DNA from: MTP4 sp052056915
GTDB taxonomy: Archaea; Halobacteriota; Methanosarcinia; Methanosarcinales; Methanosarcinaceae
NCBI RefSeq assembly: GCF_052056915.1
Contig: NZ_CP195119.1
Location: forward strand, 806,001 to 870,000
DNA length: 64,000 nucleotides
Direction of reading: 5' to 3'
Part shown: positions 44,542 through 53,898 of the stretch, one piece after another
Numbering within the stretch: the first letter of the stretch is position 1
Layout: every line of letters begins with the position of its first letter
Notes under the pieces: generated by a model
The model's database searches: none
Told to the model about the DNA's origin: nothing
The model's input: only the letters and a program-made list of their open reading frames with translations
Position numbers and translations under genes: made by a program

Positions 44542-46313
44542 CCCAGGAAAACTCGGATTCCGAAAAGGGATCAGAAAACGGGACGAGAAAACTCTTAAAA
44601 TTAGAAATTAGCCAGAGGGCCTCAAACTTATACAAAAATATAAGGTCCACAATGGAAAAACGCTTTATGGTCTTTCTCAACGATAAAATTATCATTCCGG
44701 TAATTGTCACAATCATTGGATGTGTCATTTCATCTTGTTTAATCATGCACTATGATGAACAACGGAGAAGTATTGATGAAATGAAAAAAACGGAGGAAGC
44801 TATCGGGGTGTATTTTAGTCAAGGAGATAATTATTATGAACGGGGAGAAAAAGGGGAATATGAATGTTATCAGGATGCATGTAGAGAATATAGGAAAATT
44901 ATCAACGTTTCAAATGACATTCCGGATAATTTTTCACGTCAAAAAGCAATGGCTCAATACAAACTAGGCGACTCACTTAAAAGACTTGCGGAAAAACAAA
45001 ATAAAGAAATGAATCTCAGAAATGCAATTGAAGCATACAATCAGTCATTGAAGTATTTTACAAATAATGAAACCCCATGCTACTATGCCATGGTGACAAG
45101 CAACTGTGGAGGTGCATATAGCGGGCTTTCTGAGCTTGAAGCCAAGGAGGAAAATTTGCTCAGGGCTATTGAGAATTATGATGAAGCTATAAGAGCTTAT
45201 GAATCCTTGATGAGTAATGATACAGAGAATTACTCTATCAACTATGCAATAAACAGGAACAATAGGGGCAATTCATATATTAATCTCGCTAAAGTCCGGG
45301 ATGAAAAAAATAATACAGAATTCGCTATCATTGACCACAAAAGTGCGTTGAACATCTTTACAGGAAACAAAAACTGTACACAATATCTTGCAATTTTAGA
45401 GAATAACCTTGGCTGGGAATACTTAACTTTATCTGAGTTTGAAGATGAAAAAACAAATATTAAAAAAGCCATACGCTGCTTTGAAAACGCCTCTACTTAC
45501 CTTACATGTGAGAAAAATCCTTTCGAATATATGCTAATCCAAAATTCTCTCGGAGAAGCATACCTTGCTCTTAGCGAGTTTGAAAACAAAGAGAATAATA
45601 TCTGGGAAGCGATCATAGCGTTCAATAAAGCTGAAGGATTTTTTGGAAAAGATCATCCAATTAACGATTATATCCAAGACTATGGACAAACTCAACGTAA
45701 TCTAGGCTCTGCATACTGTTTGCTGGCTGAGGTTCAGGATAAGGAAAGCAATACTAGAAAAGCCATCGATTATTATAATAAGTCACTAAAAATTTTTACG
45801 TTCGTAGATTATCCGATAGATTATGCAACAACTCAAAATGAACTTGGAAATGCATATCTTTGTCTCTCGAAGTCCGAAAACAAAGAAGAAAATGTGAGGA
45901 AAGCAATCATAGCTCACAGGATTGCTCTGGATATTTTCGCTGAATCCGAATATCCTGTTGAATATGCAAGGACACAAAAAGACCTGGGGGATACGTACTG
46001 TACCCTTGCTGAAGTTAGGAATCCAATAATGAACCTTAATGCAGCGATTGAAGCATATGAAGAATCTTTAAAAATTGAGGACATTAAAGACTATCCAAGG
46101 TATTTTGCAGAGATGCAGGAGAGTCTTGGGGATGCATACTTTGCCCTTGCCCTCGCAGAGAATGATGTAGAGTATCGCAAAACAAACCTTAATGAGGCTA
46201 TTGAAGCCTATGGACAGGCTTCGAGAGTCCGACCACCTGAAAAATACCCCGAAATGTCTGAAAGAATTCAACCGAAAATCGAAGCTTCGAGAAAAGCTTT
46301 AAAGTCCTGTTAG
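44538..46313 (+). CDS. Membrane-anchored TPR-repeat protein
   Basis: A 591-residue protein. Its ATG overlaps the stop of the beta-helix gene (ATGA), so the two are coupled. A membrane segment lies at about residues 52-72 (IIIPVIVTIIGCVISSCLIM). The rest consists of about ten tetratricopeptide-like repeats of 45-50 residues, with a shared pattern AIEAYNQSLKYF...YAxTQNxLGxAYLxLSE, typical of long TPR arrays in methanogens. It probably scaffolds protein contacts. Which side of the membrane the repeats face is not clear. Confidence 0.8.
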   Translation: MTQENSDSEKGSENGTRKLLKLEISQRASNLYKNIRSTMEKRFMVFLNDKIIIPVIVTIIGCVISSCLIMHYDEQRRSIDEMKKTEEAIGVYFSQGDNYYERGEKGEYECYQDACREYRKIINVSNDIPDNFSRQKAMAQYKLGDSLKRLAEKQNKEMNLRNAIEAYNQSLKYFTNNETPCYYAMVTSNCGGAYSGLSELEAKEENLLRAIENYDEAIRAYESLMSNDTENYSINYAINRNNRGNSYINLAKVRDEKNNTEFAIIDHKSALNIFTGNKNCTQYLAILENNLGWEYLTLSEFEDEKTNIKKAIRCFENASTYLTCEKNPFEYMLIQNSLGEAYLALSEFENKENNIWEAIIAFNKAEGFFGKDHPINDYIQDYGQTQRNLGSAYCLLAEVQDKESNTRKAIDYYNKSLKIFTFVDYPIDYATTQNELGNAYLCLSKSENKEENVRKAIIAHRIALDIFAESEYPVEYARTQKDLGDTYCTLAEVRNPIMNLNAAIEAYEESLKIEDIKDYPRYFAEMQESLGDAYFALALAENDVEYRKTNLNEAIEAYGQASRVRPPEKYPEMSERIQPKIEASRKALKSC

Positions 46314-46450
46314 TCCCGATAATATGTCCTCTTGCGCCTTACAAGAAGAATAAAGGCCCCGAAAACGTCTCTTCTTAAATATTTAAACTAGGTCTTGCAA
46401 ATTGATGAAAATGGCTCTTTTTTGAGGAAGTTATGCAAAAATGATTTAAC

Positions 46451-46462
46451 TTTTTATATAAC
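46451..46462 (+). promoter_or_regulatory. TATA box of the Cache-cupin gene
   Basis: TTTTTATATAAC lies about 80 nt before the start, giving a leader of about 55 nt. Confidence 0.4.
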
Positions 46463-46541
46463 CTTATACGTATTCAAAATCAAAATTTTTGCCTTTTAGT
46501 GATCGAGTGTTAGGACTTTAAGCCGAAAAACAGGGAAACAC

Positions 46542-47600
46542 ATGAATCTGATAAAATTTGTTTGCGGCATGCTTGCAGTCGCCCTGGTACTGGGAATTCT
46601 TACCAGCGGAAGCCCGGATGACGGGAATCAGGACAACTCTACCGTCAGCCTGGATGGAAATGGCAGCGAAACCGAAGGAGCTATCCGGGCAGAAGAAACG
46701 GAAACAGAAGGAACGGGAGAAGGAGAGAGAGAAATCTCTCCTTCCGGGGAAGCCGGGACTAAAGAGCTTGCTGCTACGGAACCCTCAATGCCGGGAACCC
46801 TGATGTTCGGCGAAGGGAAAAGCGATATGGCAGGCCAGCAGAGGTACATCGAAGCCAGGGTAAAAGCCACAGCCGGGCTTATCGAGGAAGAAGGGGAAAA
46901 GATCTTTTCAGACTTCAGGGAGGAAGGCTCTTCCTGGTACCACCATAACTTCTACATCTTTGTCTGGGAAACCGACGGGACGGCTGTTGTCTATCCCCCT
47001 GACGAAAGTATGGAGGGGCAGGACCTCGATGGGCTCCAAGACTCTAACGGGAAACCCATTGGAGAACTTTTCATTGAAACCGCCCTTAACAAAAAGGGAG
47101 AAGGCTGGGTGGACTACTACTGGCCAAAACCCGGGGAAGACGAATCTGTCCTGAAGTATTCCTTTATCAGGAAGGTTAACAGGGATGGGCAGGACTACCT
47201 TGTCGGAGCAGGTTTTTACGCGGATGACTACCTTATTTCCAGGAATCTCGATGAATGCAAAGTTCTCTCCCGCGACGGAGGCATCTACGTTTCCGAGCTC
47301 TTACACCCGGAAAACTTTGACAGAGAACTCGATCTGGACTACAGCATCGCCCATTCCGTGATCGAGCCCGGGGAAAACAATGCCCCCCACCTTATGAGCA
47401 AAACTGAAGTCCACTATATCCTTGAAGGGGAAGGTACACTCTACATAGACGGGATCCCGGTCAAACTCCGGCCCGGACAGCTGATATACATCCCTGAAGA
47501 TTCTATCCAGTGTACTTACAATACCGGGAACACAAGCCTTGAGTTCCTGGCAATAAACCAGCCTGCCTGGGACGAGGATAACGAAGAGATTTTCGACTGA
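46542..47600 (+). CDS. Secreted fusion of Cache sensor domain and cupin domain
   Basis: A 352-residue protein. A hydrophobic N-terminus (FVCGMLAVALVLGILTSG) acts as signal or anchor, then a 60-residue acidic linker. A single Cache_2-like domain lies at about 95-230 (QQRYIEARVKATAGLIEEEG, WYHHNFYIFVWETDGTAVVY, GWVDYYWPKPGEDE, VGAGFYADDYLI). A cupin_2 domain lies at about 255-345 (SVIEPGENNAPHLMSKTEVH, YILEGEGTLYIDG, LIYIPEDSIQCTYNTG). Cache domains sense small molecules outside the cell. A cupin behind a Cache, with no kinase or chemotaxis output domain, is unusual; it might be an enzyme or a two-site binding protein. Confidence 0.8.
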   Translation: MNLIKFVCGMLAVALVLGILTSGSPDDGNQDNSTVSLDGNGSETEGAIRAEETETEGTGEGEREISPSGEAGTKELAATEPSMPGTLMFGEGKSDMAGQQRYIEARVKATAGLIEEEGEKIFSDFREEGSSWYHHNFYIFVWETDGTAVVYPPDESMEGQDLDGLQDSNGKPIGELFIETALNKKGEGWVDYYWPKPGEDESVLKYSFIRKVNRDGQDYLVGAGFYADDYLISRNLDECKVLSRDGGIYVSELLHPENFDRELDLDYSIAHSVIEPGENNAPHLMSKTEVHYILEGEGTLYIDGIPVKLRPGQLIYIPEDSIQCTYNTGNTSLEFLAINQPAWDEDNEEIFD

Positions 47601-47647
47601 AGGGCAGACAAGAAAGTGGAAAACAAAGCCGAAAAGCGGGAATGACT

Positions 47648-49930
47648 TCATTCATAGACGATGCACATCCCCCAGCTGTCCAGGGTGCCGGTGTCCCTCT
47701 CTGCCAGGTCAAAAACTTTCAGGGTCCAGGTGCCTTGCATTTCTTTGCTGACGGCTGCCTGTAAATCTTCATCCCATTTGGTGCTGCATACTTTTTTGAT
47801 TTCCCTTCTGCTGTACCCGGTCCTGTTGTGCAGCATCAGTTTCTCCCCTGACGGCATGAGAAGGATTACCCTGAGGTCCCCGATCCAGGGATGGGTGATT
47901 CCGAGAGAAACGTCCAGGTTTACGATCTTCCCGGGCCTTTCAATATAGATCTGGCTTTCGATGCCCTTCGGATCGTTATCGGGAATTTCCTGCCACAGGA
48001 AAAGTTCTCTCCTGAGCTCTTTCTTTTCGGCTTTCTGGACCAGGAACTTAAGCCCCCAGCCAACTAGGGAACCGGCGTGTTCCCTGGCGTGGTCCGCAAC
48101 CCAGAGGCGCCATTTCCCGTGAACTCGCTCACCAATGCAGGTCCTGAGCTTCGGGGCTGAGCCCAGGTTGTATGTTCTGGATATGTTTTTCCCCGGGAGT
48201 CCTTTCCGGTCATGCAGGACAACCGTTCCCCCGGCAGGGGTGAGAAGAGTAATCCTCAGGTCCCTTGTATAAGTATGTTCGATGTTCACCTTCACACGGA
48301 TGTCTTTTACCAGCCCCTCCTCCTCGACATCAATAACACTCAGAACCCCTTTCGGGTCCAGGTCAGGGATAGGGACCGGAGTTTCGGGAGATACTTCCCC
48401 TTTGACTATGAGCAGGGCTCCTGAGGGCTGCCCGAGCCCCACTGCAGCCCAGGCATTCTTGATTGCGGCGTATTCAGGCCCTTCTTCCCCGTAGAGCTGA
48501 CGACAGGCATTCAACTGGGCATACCGGGCCTCCCTGAAAGTCCACCTGCTCAGGGTCGCACTGCAGAGGTATGCGGTCAGGGCGAGATAGTAGATCTGCT
48601 CGGCTTTTTTACGGGCAATCCCCTCGACACTGATTCCGTAATGCGTCCCCCCGGCTATGATCAGGCATGCAACCCTGTTGGGGATCCCGCTGTTTAGATG
48701 GACGTAGCCACTATCGTTTTTGTACTGATCGGGCAGTTCCCCGGGAGTAAGCCTCATATAGTTATCCATGTGGTCGATCTGCCCGTATTTCGGGGGGTCC
48801 GAGAGGTCCCGAAGGGCATCTCCCTCATGAAAGGGAGTATAGACCCCTTCCCCGATTTCCCATTCCTCTATTTTTCCCCTGTTTGAGATCAGGATCGCAA
48901 AAACGTCTGCAAAGGACTCGTCCAGGGCTCCGGCTTCTTCACTGTACACGAACTTTGCAGTATAGGCAGCCAGGGCATGGGTCAGTTCATGGGCAACGAT
49001 ATCCAGGGCAAAAGCAAGGGGGAGCCACCTGTACCCGTCTCCGTCCCCAAAGACAAGCTGTTTGTAATGGTCGCTCCAGAAAGCGTTATTGAAATTCTTT
49101 TGGAAATGGACGGTGGACACAAGGGGCGAGCCCCGGTTATCATAACTGTCCCTTCCGAACCTGTGCTTAAAATACCAGTATACTGTTGCCATATTATCAT
49201 GGGCTGCCCGGGCTATCTCGTCAGGGCCGGCTTGTCCGTCTTCAAGTAGCAGTTCTCCGGGAAGGACTTCCTTATTGTGCCCGGAATACGTTTTTCTCGA
49301 AAGCGCAGCCCTGATCTGGGAAAATTTGTACCGCAGTTCCCCGGTATGGGCATCGATAAAATAGAACCTGCCTGCCAGACCTTTTGAAGAAAGGGATTCG
49401 ACCTGCCAGACCAGGTGCACCTGCTCTTCCCTATCCCTGTACAGCATCAGCCTGGTACTGAGGATAACGGTCCCTTTTCCGGGGCCAACATCTTCAAAAA
49501 CGGTTTTCACAGCATCAGGTTCTCCGATATTCGGTTCCAGGGAAACGGAAAGCTCCATCAGTCGGAAATCCTTGTATGCAATGACCTCTCCTGCAGGATT
49601 TATGTGAACCTGGATAGACCCCTCAAATACGGGGACCCCGCTTAAAAGCTGGAGGAAAACGACATGGAAAAAGCCCATAAAGTCGGTCTCCAGGACAGCA
49701 AGTTCCAGTTTTTCATCAAGCCCCTCTTGCCTCTCCAGAAGCTCCCGGGATTCTTCAAGGAAGCGGCGGGCAATACTCTCCGGGCTGTCGGGGGATGGCC
49801 TTGAAAGCGTCCCCTTGATGAACTTTGGGAATTTCCCCCGGGAATCCCAGAAAATTTTACATTCCGGGTCGAGATCCATCAACTTTGCCACAGCCATTGC
49901 CTGCTTTTCATTCAGTTCCAGTACTCCCAT
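47648..49930 (-). CDS. Thermolysin-like (M4) metalloprotease with two P-domains, no signal peptide
   Basis: A 760-residue protease. A propeptide-like region (about 1-200, with FTP/PepSY features such as GSIQVHINPAGEVIAYKDF) precedes an M4 catalytic domain: zinc motif HELTHALAAYT at about 314-324 and third ligand in EEAGALDESFADVFA. SGIPNRVACLIIAGGTHYG carries the family's C-terminal lobe. Two proprotein-convertase P-domains follow (about 525-640 and 655-760; each has DLRITLLTP or DLRVILLMP and GSLVGWGLKF or GTLDSWGMCI). Unlike nearly all M4 enzymes the protein begins with a charged, non-hydrophobic N-terminus (MGVLELNEKQAMAVAKLMDL), with GGGGGA upstream confirming this start. Export by a non-Sec route or a cytosolic role must be considered. 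Confidence 0.88.
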   Translation of the reverse strand: MGVLELNEKQAMAVAKLMDLDPECKIFWDSRGKFPKFIKGTLSRPSPDSPESIARRFLEESRELLERQEGLDEKLELAVLETDFMGFFHVVFLQLLSGVPVFEGSIQVHINPAGEVIAYKDFRLMELSVSLEPNIGEPDAVKTVFEDVGPGKGTVILSTRLMLYRDREEQVHLVWQVESLSSKGLAGRFYFIDAHTGELRYKFSQIRAALSRKTYSGHNKEVLPGELLLEDGQAGPDEIARAAHDNMATVYWYFKHRFGRDSYDNRGSPLVSTVHFQKNFNNAFWSDHYKQLVFGDGDGYRWLPLAFALDIVAHELTHALAAYTAKFVYSEEAGALDESFADVFAILISNRGKIEEWEIGEGVYTPFHEGDALRDLSDPPKYGQIDHMDNYMRLTPGELPDQYKNDSGYVHLNSGIPNRVACLIIAGGTHYGISVEGIARKKAEQIYYLALTAYLCSATLSRWTFREARYAQLNACRQLYGEEGPEYAAIKNAWAAVGLGQPSGALLIVKGEVSPETPVPIPDLDPKGVLSVIDVEEEGLVKDIRVKVNIEHTYTRDLRITLLTPAGGTVVLHDRKGLPGKNISRTYNLGSAPKLRTCIGERVHGKWRLWVADHAREHAGSLVGWGLKFLVQKAEKKELRRELFLWQEIPDNDPKGIESQIYIERPGKIVNLDVSLGITHPWIGDLRVILLMPSGEKLMLHNRTGYSRREIKKVCSTKWDEDLQAAVSKEMQGTWTLKVFDLAERDTGTLDSWGMCIVYE

Positions 49931-50056
49931 GCATCCCCCGGAGCCCTTTGAATCCCCTGATACAGCCTGTTGTTCTTTCTTCCGTCAGTCCTTCAATTCG
50001 TTAATCCAGCGTTCCGACAGTACAGCAGTCTGCCAGTATAGCAGGCCGGTAGTCCT

Positions 50057-50434
50057 TCATGCCGGCGGCATAATCTCCGTCAATATTGCCCAGCACATCG
50101 AAAAAAAGACTACGAAATAGAAAACAACCACCAGAAACCTGTCAATGAGTTCAACTCTCTGCACAATTCGAATCCAGAGAAGCGAAAAGAACACGGCTGA
50201 GACGTAGACAAGAGGAGAAGTCCACCCGAAAAAGGAAAAGACCAGGTAGAGCTGCAAAAGCGCAAAAAACCCCATCCCTGCCGGGAAACAGAGGTAAACT
50301 GAAAACATGCCTGCAAAGTCCGCCCCTACTGTATAAAGGAGGTGCGGGATAAGCGATAAAGATAGGAAAACCAGAAACTGCCAGCTCTTCAGAGTCTCCT
50401 TTAAGGAGAGCTGCTTTCTCCTCCTGCTTATCAT
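50057..50434 (-). CDS. Small membrane protein of unknown function
   Basis: A 125-residue protein that I start at the ATG at 50432-50434, preceded by GGGGAG. It has a basic N-terminus (ISRRRKQLSLKETLK) and four hydrophobic segments (for example FLVFLSLSLIPHLLYTVG and VFYFVVFFSMCWAIL). The frame continues upstream for 95 codons, but that part runs through two repeated hairpins and is not protein-like. No family is recognised. It lies upstream of the M4 protease gene on the same strand, 126 bp away. Confidence 0.6.
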   Translation of the reverse strand: MISRRRKQLSLKETLKSWQFLVFLSLSLIPHLLYTVGADFAGMFSVYLCFPAGMGFFALLQLYLVFSFFGWTSPLVYVSAVFFSLLWIRIVQRVELIDRFLVVVFYFVVFFSMCWAILTEIMPPA

Positions 50435-50548
50435 TTTCTCCCCATGGATTTTATGAGCTACTCGTATATCTCGGTTACTGTCATGAGGGATGAGGAGGGA
50501 TGAAAGCAGAAAAACGCCCAAAAAACAAATCAAAGTTGCGCTGGTGCA

Positions 50549-50568
50549 CCCCTCTGCAAGCAACGGGG
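50549..50568. repeat. 20-bp hairpin repeat, copy 1
   Basis: cccctctgcaagcaacgggg, with a 4-bp CCCC/GGGG stem. It shares 19 of 20 bases with copy 2 at 50705. The spacer 50435-50868 otherwise has no gene. Confidence 0.75.
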
Positions 50569-50704
50569 TATGTTCGCGCCACCGCTGAAAATTCCGTAAA
50601 AGAAGACAATAGACCTGACACGATTTAGTTCGAGCAGGAATTAACAAACAAAAAATGGATTTGAGAAATCGTATATCATCAACGGTTCTCGGGGAAGTGT
50701 CCAT

Positions 50705-50724
50705 CCCCGCTGCAAGCAACGGGG
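50705..50724. repeat. 20-bp hairpin repeat, copy 2
   Basis: ccccgctgcaagcaacgggg, with a 5-bp CCCCG/CGGGG stem and a 10-nt loop, same orientation as copy 1, 156 bp away. Such a GC-rich hairpin in AT-rich sequence resembles ends of IS200/IS605-type elements, but no transposase is near. Confidence 0.75.
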
Positions 50725-50868
50725 TATTCGGCTGAAATAAAAAATTGAGTGTTCTGAAAACCGAGAAAAGATCCAGAAGAGATACTTAGGTTTAATGAAA
50801 AAGAGGGTAAGAAAGGAGAACGGACCCACCTGTCACATTGCCACTGAAATTTGCAACAGGGAGTACGT

Positions 50869-53800
50869 TCAGTACTGGAGTGGGCCTATGAACTGCCCGA
50901 AGGCAATAGGATTGCTTTCTAAAGGAACATTATCTATTACAGTGTTGTTTTCTGTATCAATTACAGAGATATTTTTGCTTTTATAGTTCGCCACGTATAC
51001 CATTTTTCCATCCGGCGTGACTGCAACTCCTTTAGGACAGCTGCCGACAGGCACCCTGGCTGTAACAGTGTTTGTAGCTGTGTCAATTACAGAGACATTG
51101 TTGCTGCCATAGTTCGCCACATATACCTTTGTTCCATCCGGCGTGACTGCAACCCCCCTGGGACGGCTTCCAACAGGCACATTATCTGTAACAGTGTTTG
51201 TGGCTGTATCAATTACAGAGATGTTGCTGCTTTCAGAGTTCGCCACATACACAATTGTTCCTGCCTGGTTGACTGCAACTCCCTCAGGAAAGCTGCCGAC
51301 AGGCACCGTGGATGTAACAGTGTTTGTGGCTGTATCAATTACAGAGACGTTGTTGCTTTCAGAGTTCGCCACATATACCTTTGTTCCTGCTTGGTTGACT
51401 GCAACTCCCCAGGGATAGCTGCCGACAGGCACCGTGGCTATAACCTTGTTTGTAGCTGTATCGATTACAGAGACGTTGTTGCCTTCAGAGTTCGCCACAT
51501 ATACCTTTGTTCCTGCCTGGCTGATTGCAACTCCCCATGGATAGCTGCCGACAGGCACCGTGGCTATAACCTTGTTTGTAGCTGTGTCAATTACGGAGAC
51601 GTTATCGCTCCGGTGGTTCACCACATATACTTTTTTTCCATCCGGCGTGACAGCAACTCCCCAGGGACAGGTTCCTACAGGCACCGTGGCTGTAATATTG
51701 TCTGTGGAGGTGTTAATTACAGAGACATTGTTGCTTTCAGAGTTAGTAATATATAAGGCATATGGCATGTCGGGATCGGGCGTGTCGGGAAATTTCTGAA
51801 CGGTTATTGTGGCATGTGTTGAGTTTGTACCGTTTTTAGTGATTGCTGTCAGGTTAACGTTATAGATTCCTGCTGTAGAGTAAGTATGCATTGGATTCTG
51901 CTGAGTTGAAGGAACTCCTTCTCCAAAATCCCAGTTCCATTCTGTTGCATTTTCAGAGAGGTCTGTAAACTGCACAGAAAGGGGAACATAACCCTGCGTG
52001 ACATTGCTGATGAAATTTGCAACAGGAAAGACGGAAGGCGGAGGAGGCGGAGGAGGTTTCGGAACGGTTATTGTGTAATTTATTGAATTTGTACCGTTTT
52101 TATTGATTGCTGTCAAGTTAACGTTATAGATTCCTGCTGTAGAGTAAGTATGCGTTGGATTCTGTGTGGGTGAATTTGCTTCGTCTCCAAAGTCCCAGTT
52201 CCATTCTGTTGCATTTTCAGAGAGGTCTGTAAACTGCACAGAAAGAGGATTACCCTGCGTGACATTGCTGATGAAATTTGCAACCGGAAGTACAGGAGGT
52301 ACATTTTGTCCAGGATCCTCCGTTACTTCTATTGTGGCACTTTTTGAATCCGCACCGTCTGTATTGGTTGCAGTTAGCGCAACGGTATAGATTCCTAATG
52401 TAGAGTAAGTATGCGTTGGATTCTGCTGGGTTGAATTCGCTTCGTCTCCAAAGTCCCAGTTCCATCCTTTTGCATTTTTTGAGAGGTCTGTAAACTGCAC
52501 AGAAAGAGGATTACCCCGCGTGACATTGTATATGAAATCTGCAACAGGAGGATCAGGAGGCGGAGGCGAGGGAGGTTTATAAACGGTTATGTTGGCAAGT
52601 TTTGAATCTGTACCGTTTGAATTGAATACTGTCAGATTAACGTTATAGTTTCCTGCTGTAGAGTAAGTATACGTTGTATTCTTCCAGGTTGAATTCGTTC
52701 CGTCTCCAAAGTCCCAGTTCCATCCTTTTGCATTTTTTGAAAGGTCTGTAAACTGCACAGAAAGAGGATTACCCCGCGTGACATTGTATATGAAATCTGC
52801 AACAGGAGGATCAGGAGGCGGAAGAGGTTTCGGAACGTTTATTTGTCGAAGTGTTGAATTTTTATATATTCCATTGGTTACAGTTAGCGTAACGGTATAG
52901 TTTCCTGCTGTAGAGTAAGTATGCGTTGGATTCTGCTCGGGTGAAGAATTATTGTCTCCAAAGTCCAGGTTCCGTTCTATTGCATTGCCCGATCGGTCTA
53001 AAAACGATATAGGGAGATTACAATAATTTATGACACTGCTACTGAAATTTTCTACATGAAGGATTCCTGCTTTAGAGTAATTATGCGTTGAATTCTGCTG
53101 GGTTAAGTTCGTTCCGTCTCCAAAGTCCCATTTCCATTCTTTTGCATTTTTTGAGAGGTCTGTAAACTGTACAGAAAGGGGAGCAGAACCCTGCGTGACA
53201 TTGCTGATGAAATTTGCAACAGGAAGGACGGAAGGCGGTGGAGGTTTCGAAACGGTTATTGTGTAATTTATTGAATTTGTACCGTTTTTATTGGTTACAG
53301 TTAGCGTAACGGTATAGCTTCCTGCTGTAGAGTAAGTATGCGTTGGATTCTGCTGGGTTGAATTCGCTCCGTCTCCAAAGTCCCAGTTCCATTCTTTTGT
53401 ATTTTTTGAGAGGTCTGTAAACTGTACAGGAAGGGGAGCAGAACCAGATGTGAGGTTGCTGCTGAAGTTTGCAACAGGTGGTTTCTCACCATCATTTACC
53501 ATGGAAAAGCCAATCATGGCCAATAATGCTATACAAACTATGATCGCCAGGATCACTCTCGGAGCTGGCCAGAATAAGATCTTTTTCAGGTCCTTACTAT
53601 AAGTATCCTCATAAACCGACTGAAAATTCTCCATCCAGAACCCTGGAACATTTTCCGGCGGAATATCATTAACTGATTTTATAGTATGTTCCAGTGCTTT
53701 TTTAAAGTAAGGATCATTCTCAAAATATTGTTCCAGCTGAGCATCCGACATATTTCTAATCCTGGCTTCGAATACCTTTTTCTGGCTTTCTGTCAGACCT

Positions 53801-53898
53801 TTAAGCAGTTTCTGAGTTGACTCCCTGACCACACTGCTGACAGCAGTCTGGGTGAAAACTTTTACACTAACCTTTACATCCGGTTTAATGTCACCCAT
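50869..53898 (-). CDS. Surface protein: cytosolic domain, one membrane helix, seven PKD domains, seven-blade YVTN propeller
   Basis: A 1009-residue protein. Residues 1-110 are soluble and helical. A membrane segment at 112-134 (APRVILAIIVCIALLAMIGF) is followed outside by PKD domains (VANFxSNxTxGxxPLSVQFT ... WNWDFGDG ... HTYSTAG). Seven are countable; the second is truncated and joined to a diverged third. The C-terminus is a YVTN beta-propeller of seven blades (YVANSESNNVSVIDTATN, VTATVPVGSYPWGVAV). I start at MGDIKPDVKVSV, which overlaps the stop of the upstream gene by 8 nt; a longer frame upstream runs through that gene. Such proteins form surface or sheath structures in Methanosarcina. 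A folded cytosolic domain on one is unusual. Confidence 0.85.
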   Translation of the reverse strand: MGDIKPDVKVSVKVFTQTAVSSVVRESTQKLLKGLTESQKKVFEARIRNMSDAQLEQYFENDPYFKKALEHTIKSVNDIPPENVPGFWMENFQSVYEDTYSKDLKKILFWPAPRVILAIIVCIALLAMIGFSMVNDGEKPPVANFSSNLTSGSAPLPVQFTDLSKNTKEWNWDFGDGANSTQQNPTHTYSTAGSYTVTLTVTNKNGTNSINYTITVSKPPPPSVLPVANFISNVTQGSAPLSVQFTDLSKNAKEWKWDFGDGTNLTQQNSTHNYSKAGILHVENFSSSVINYCNLPISFLDRSGNAIERNLDFGDNNSSPEQNPTHTYSTAGNYTVTLTVTNGIYKNSTLRQINVPKPLPPPDPPVADFIYNVTRGNPLSVQFTDLSKNAKGWNWDFGDGTNSTWKNTTYTYSTAGNYNVNLTVFNSNGTDSKLANITVYKPPSPPPPDPPVADFIYNVTRGNPLSVQFTDLSKNAKGWNWDFGDEANSTQQNPTHTYSTLGIYTVALTATNTDGADSKSATIEVTEDPGQNVPPVLPVANFISNVTQGNPLSVQFTDLSENATEWNWDFGDEANSPTQNPTHTYSTAGIYNVNLTAINKNGTNSINYTITVPKPPPPPPPSVFPVANFISNVTQGYVPLSVQFTDLSENATEWNWDFGEGVPSTQQNPMHTYSTAGIYNVNLTAITKNGTNSTHATITVQKFPDTPDPDMPYALYITNSESNNVSVINTSTDNITATVPVGTCPWGVAVTPDGKKVYVVNHRSDNVSVIDTATNKVIATVPVGSYPWGVAISQAGTKVYVANSEGNNVSVIDTATNKVIATVPVGSYPWGVAVNQAGTKVYVANSESNNVSVIDTATNTVTSTVPVGSFPEGVAVNQAGTIVYVANSESSNISVIDTATNTVTDNVPVGSRPRGVAVTPDGTKVYVANYGSNNVSVIDTATNTVTARVPVGSCPKGVAVTPDGKMVYVANYKSKNISVIDTENNTVIDNVPLESNPIAFGQFIGPLQY

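Noticed and set aside
50435..50719. Upstream extension of the small membrane protein
   Set aside because: It runs through both GC-rich hairpin repeats; a strong ribosome site lies before the internal ATG at 50434.
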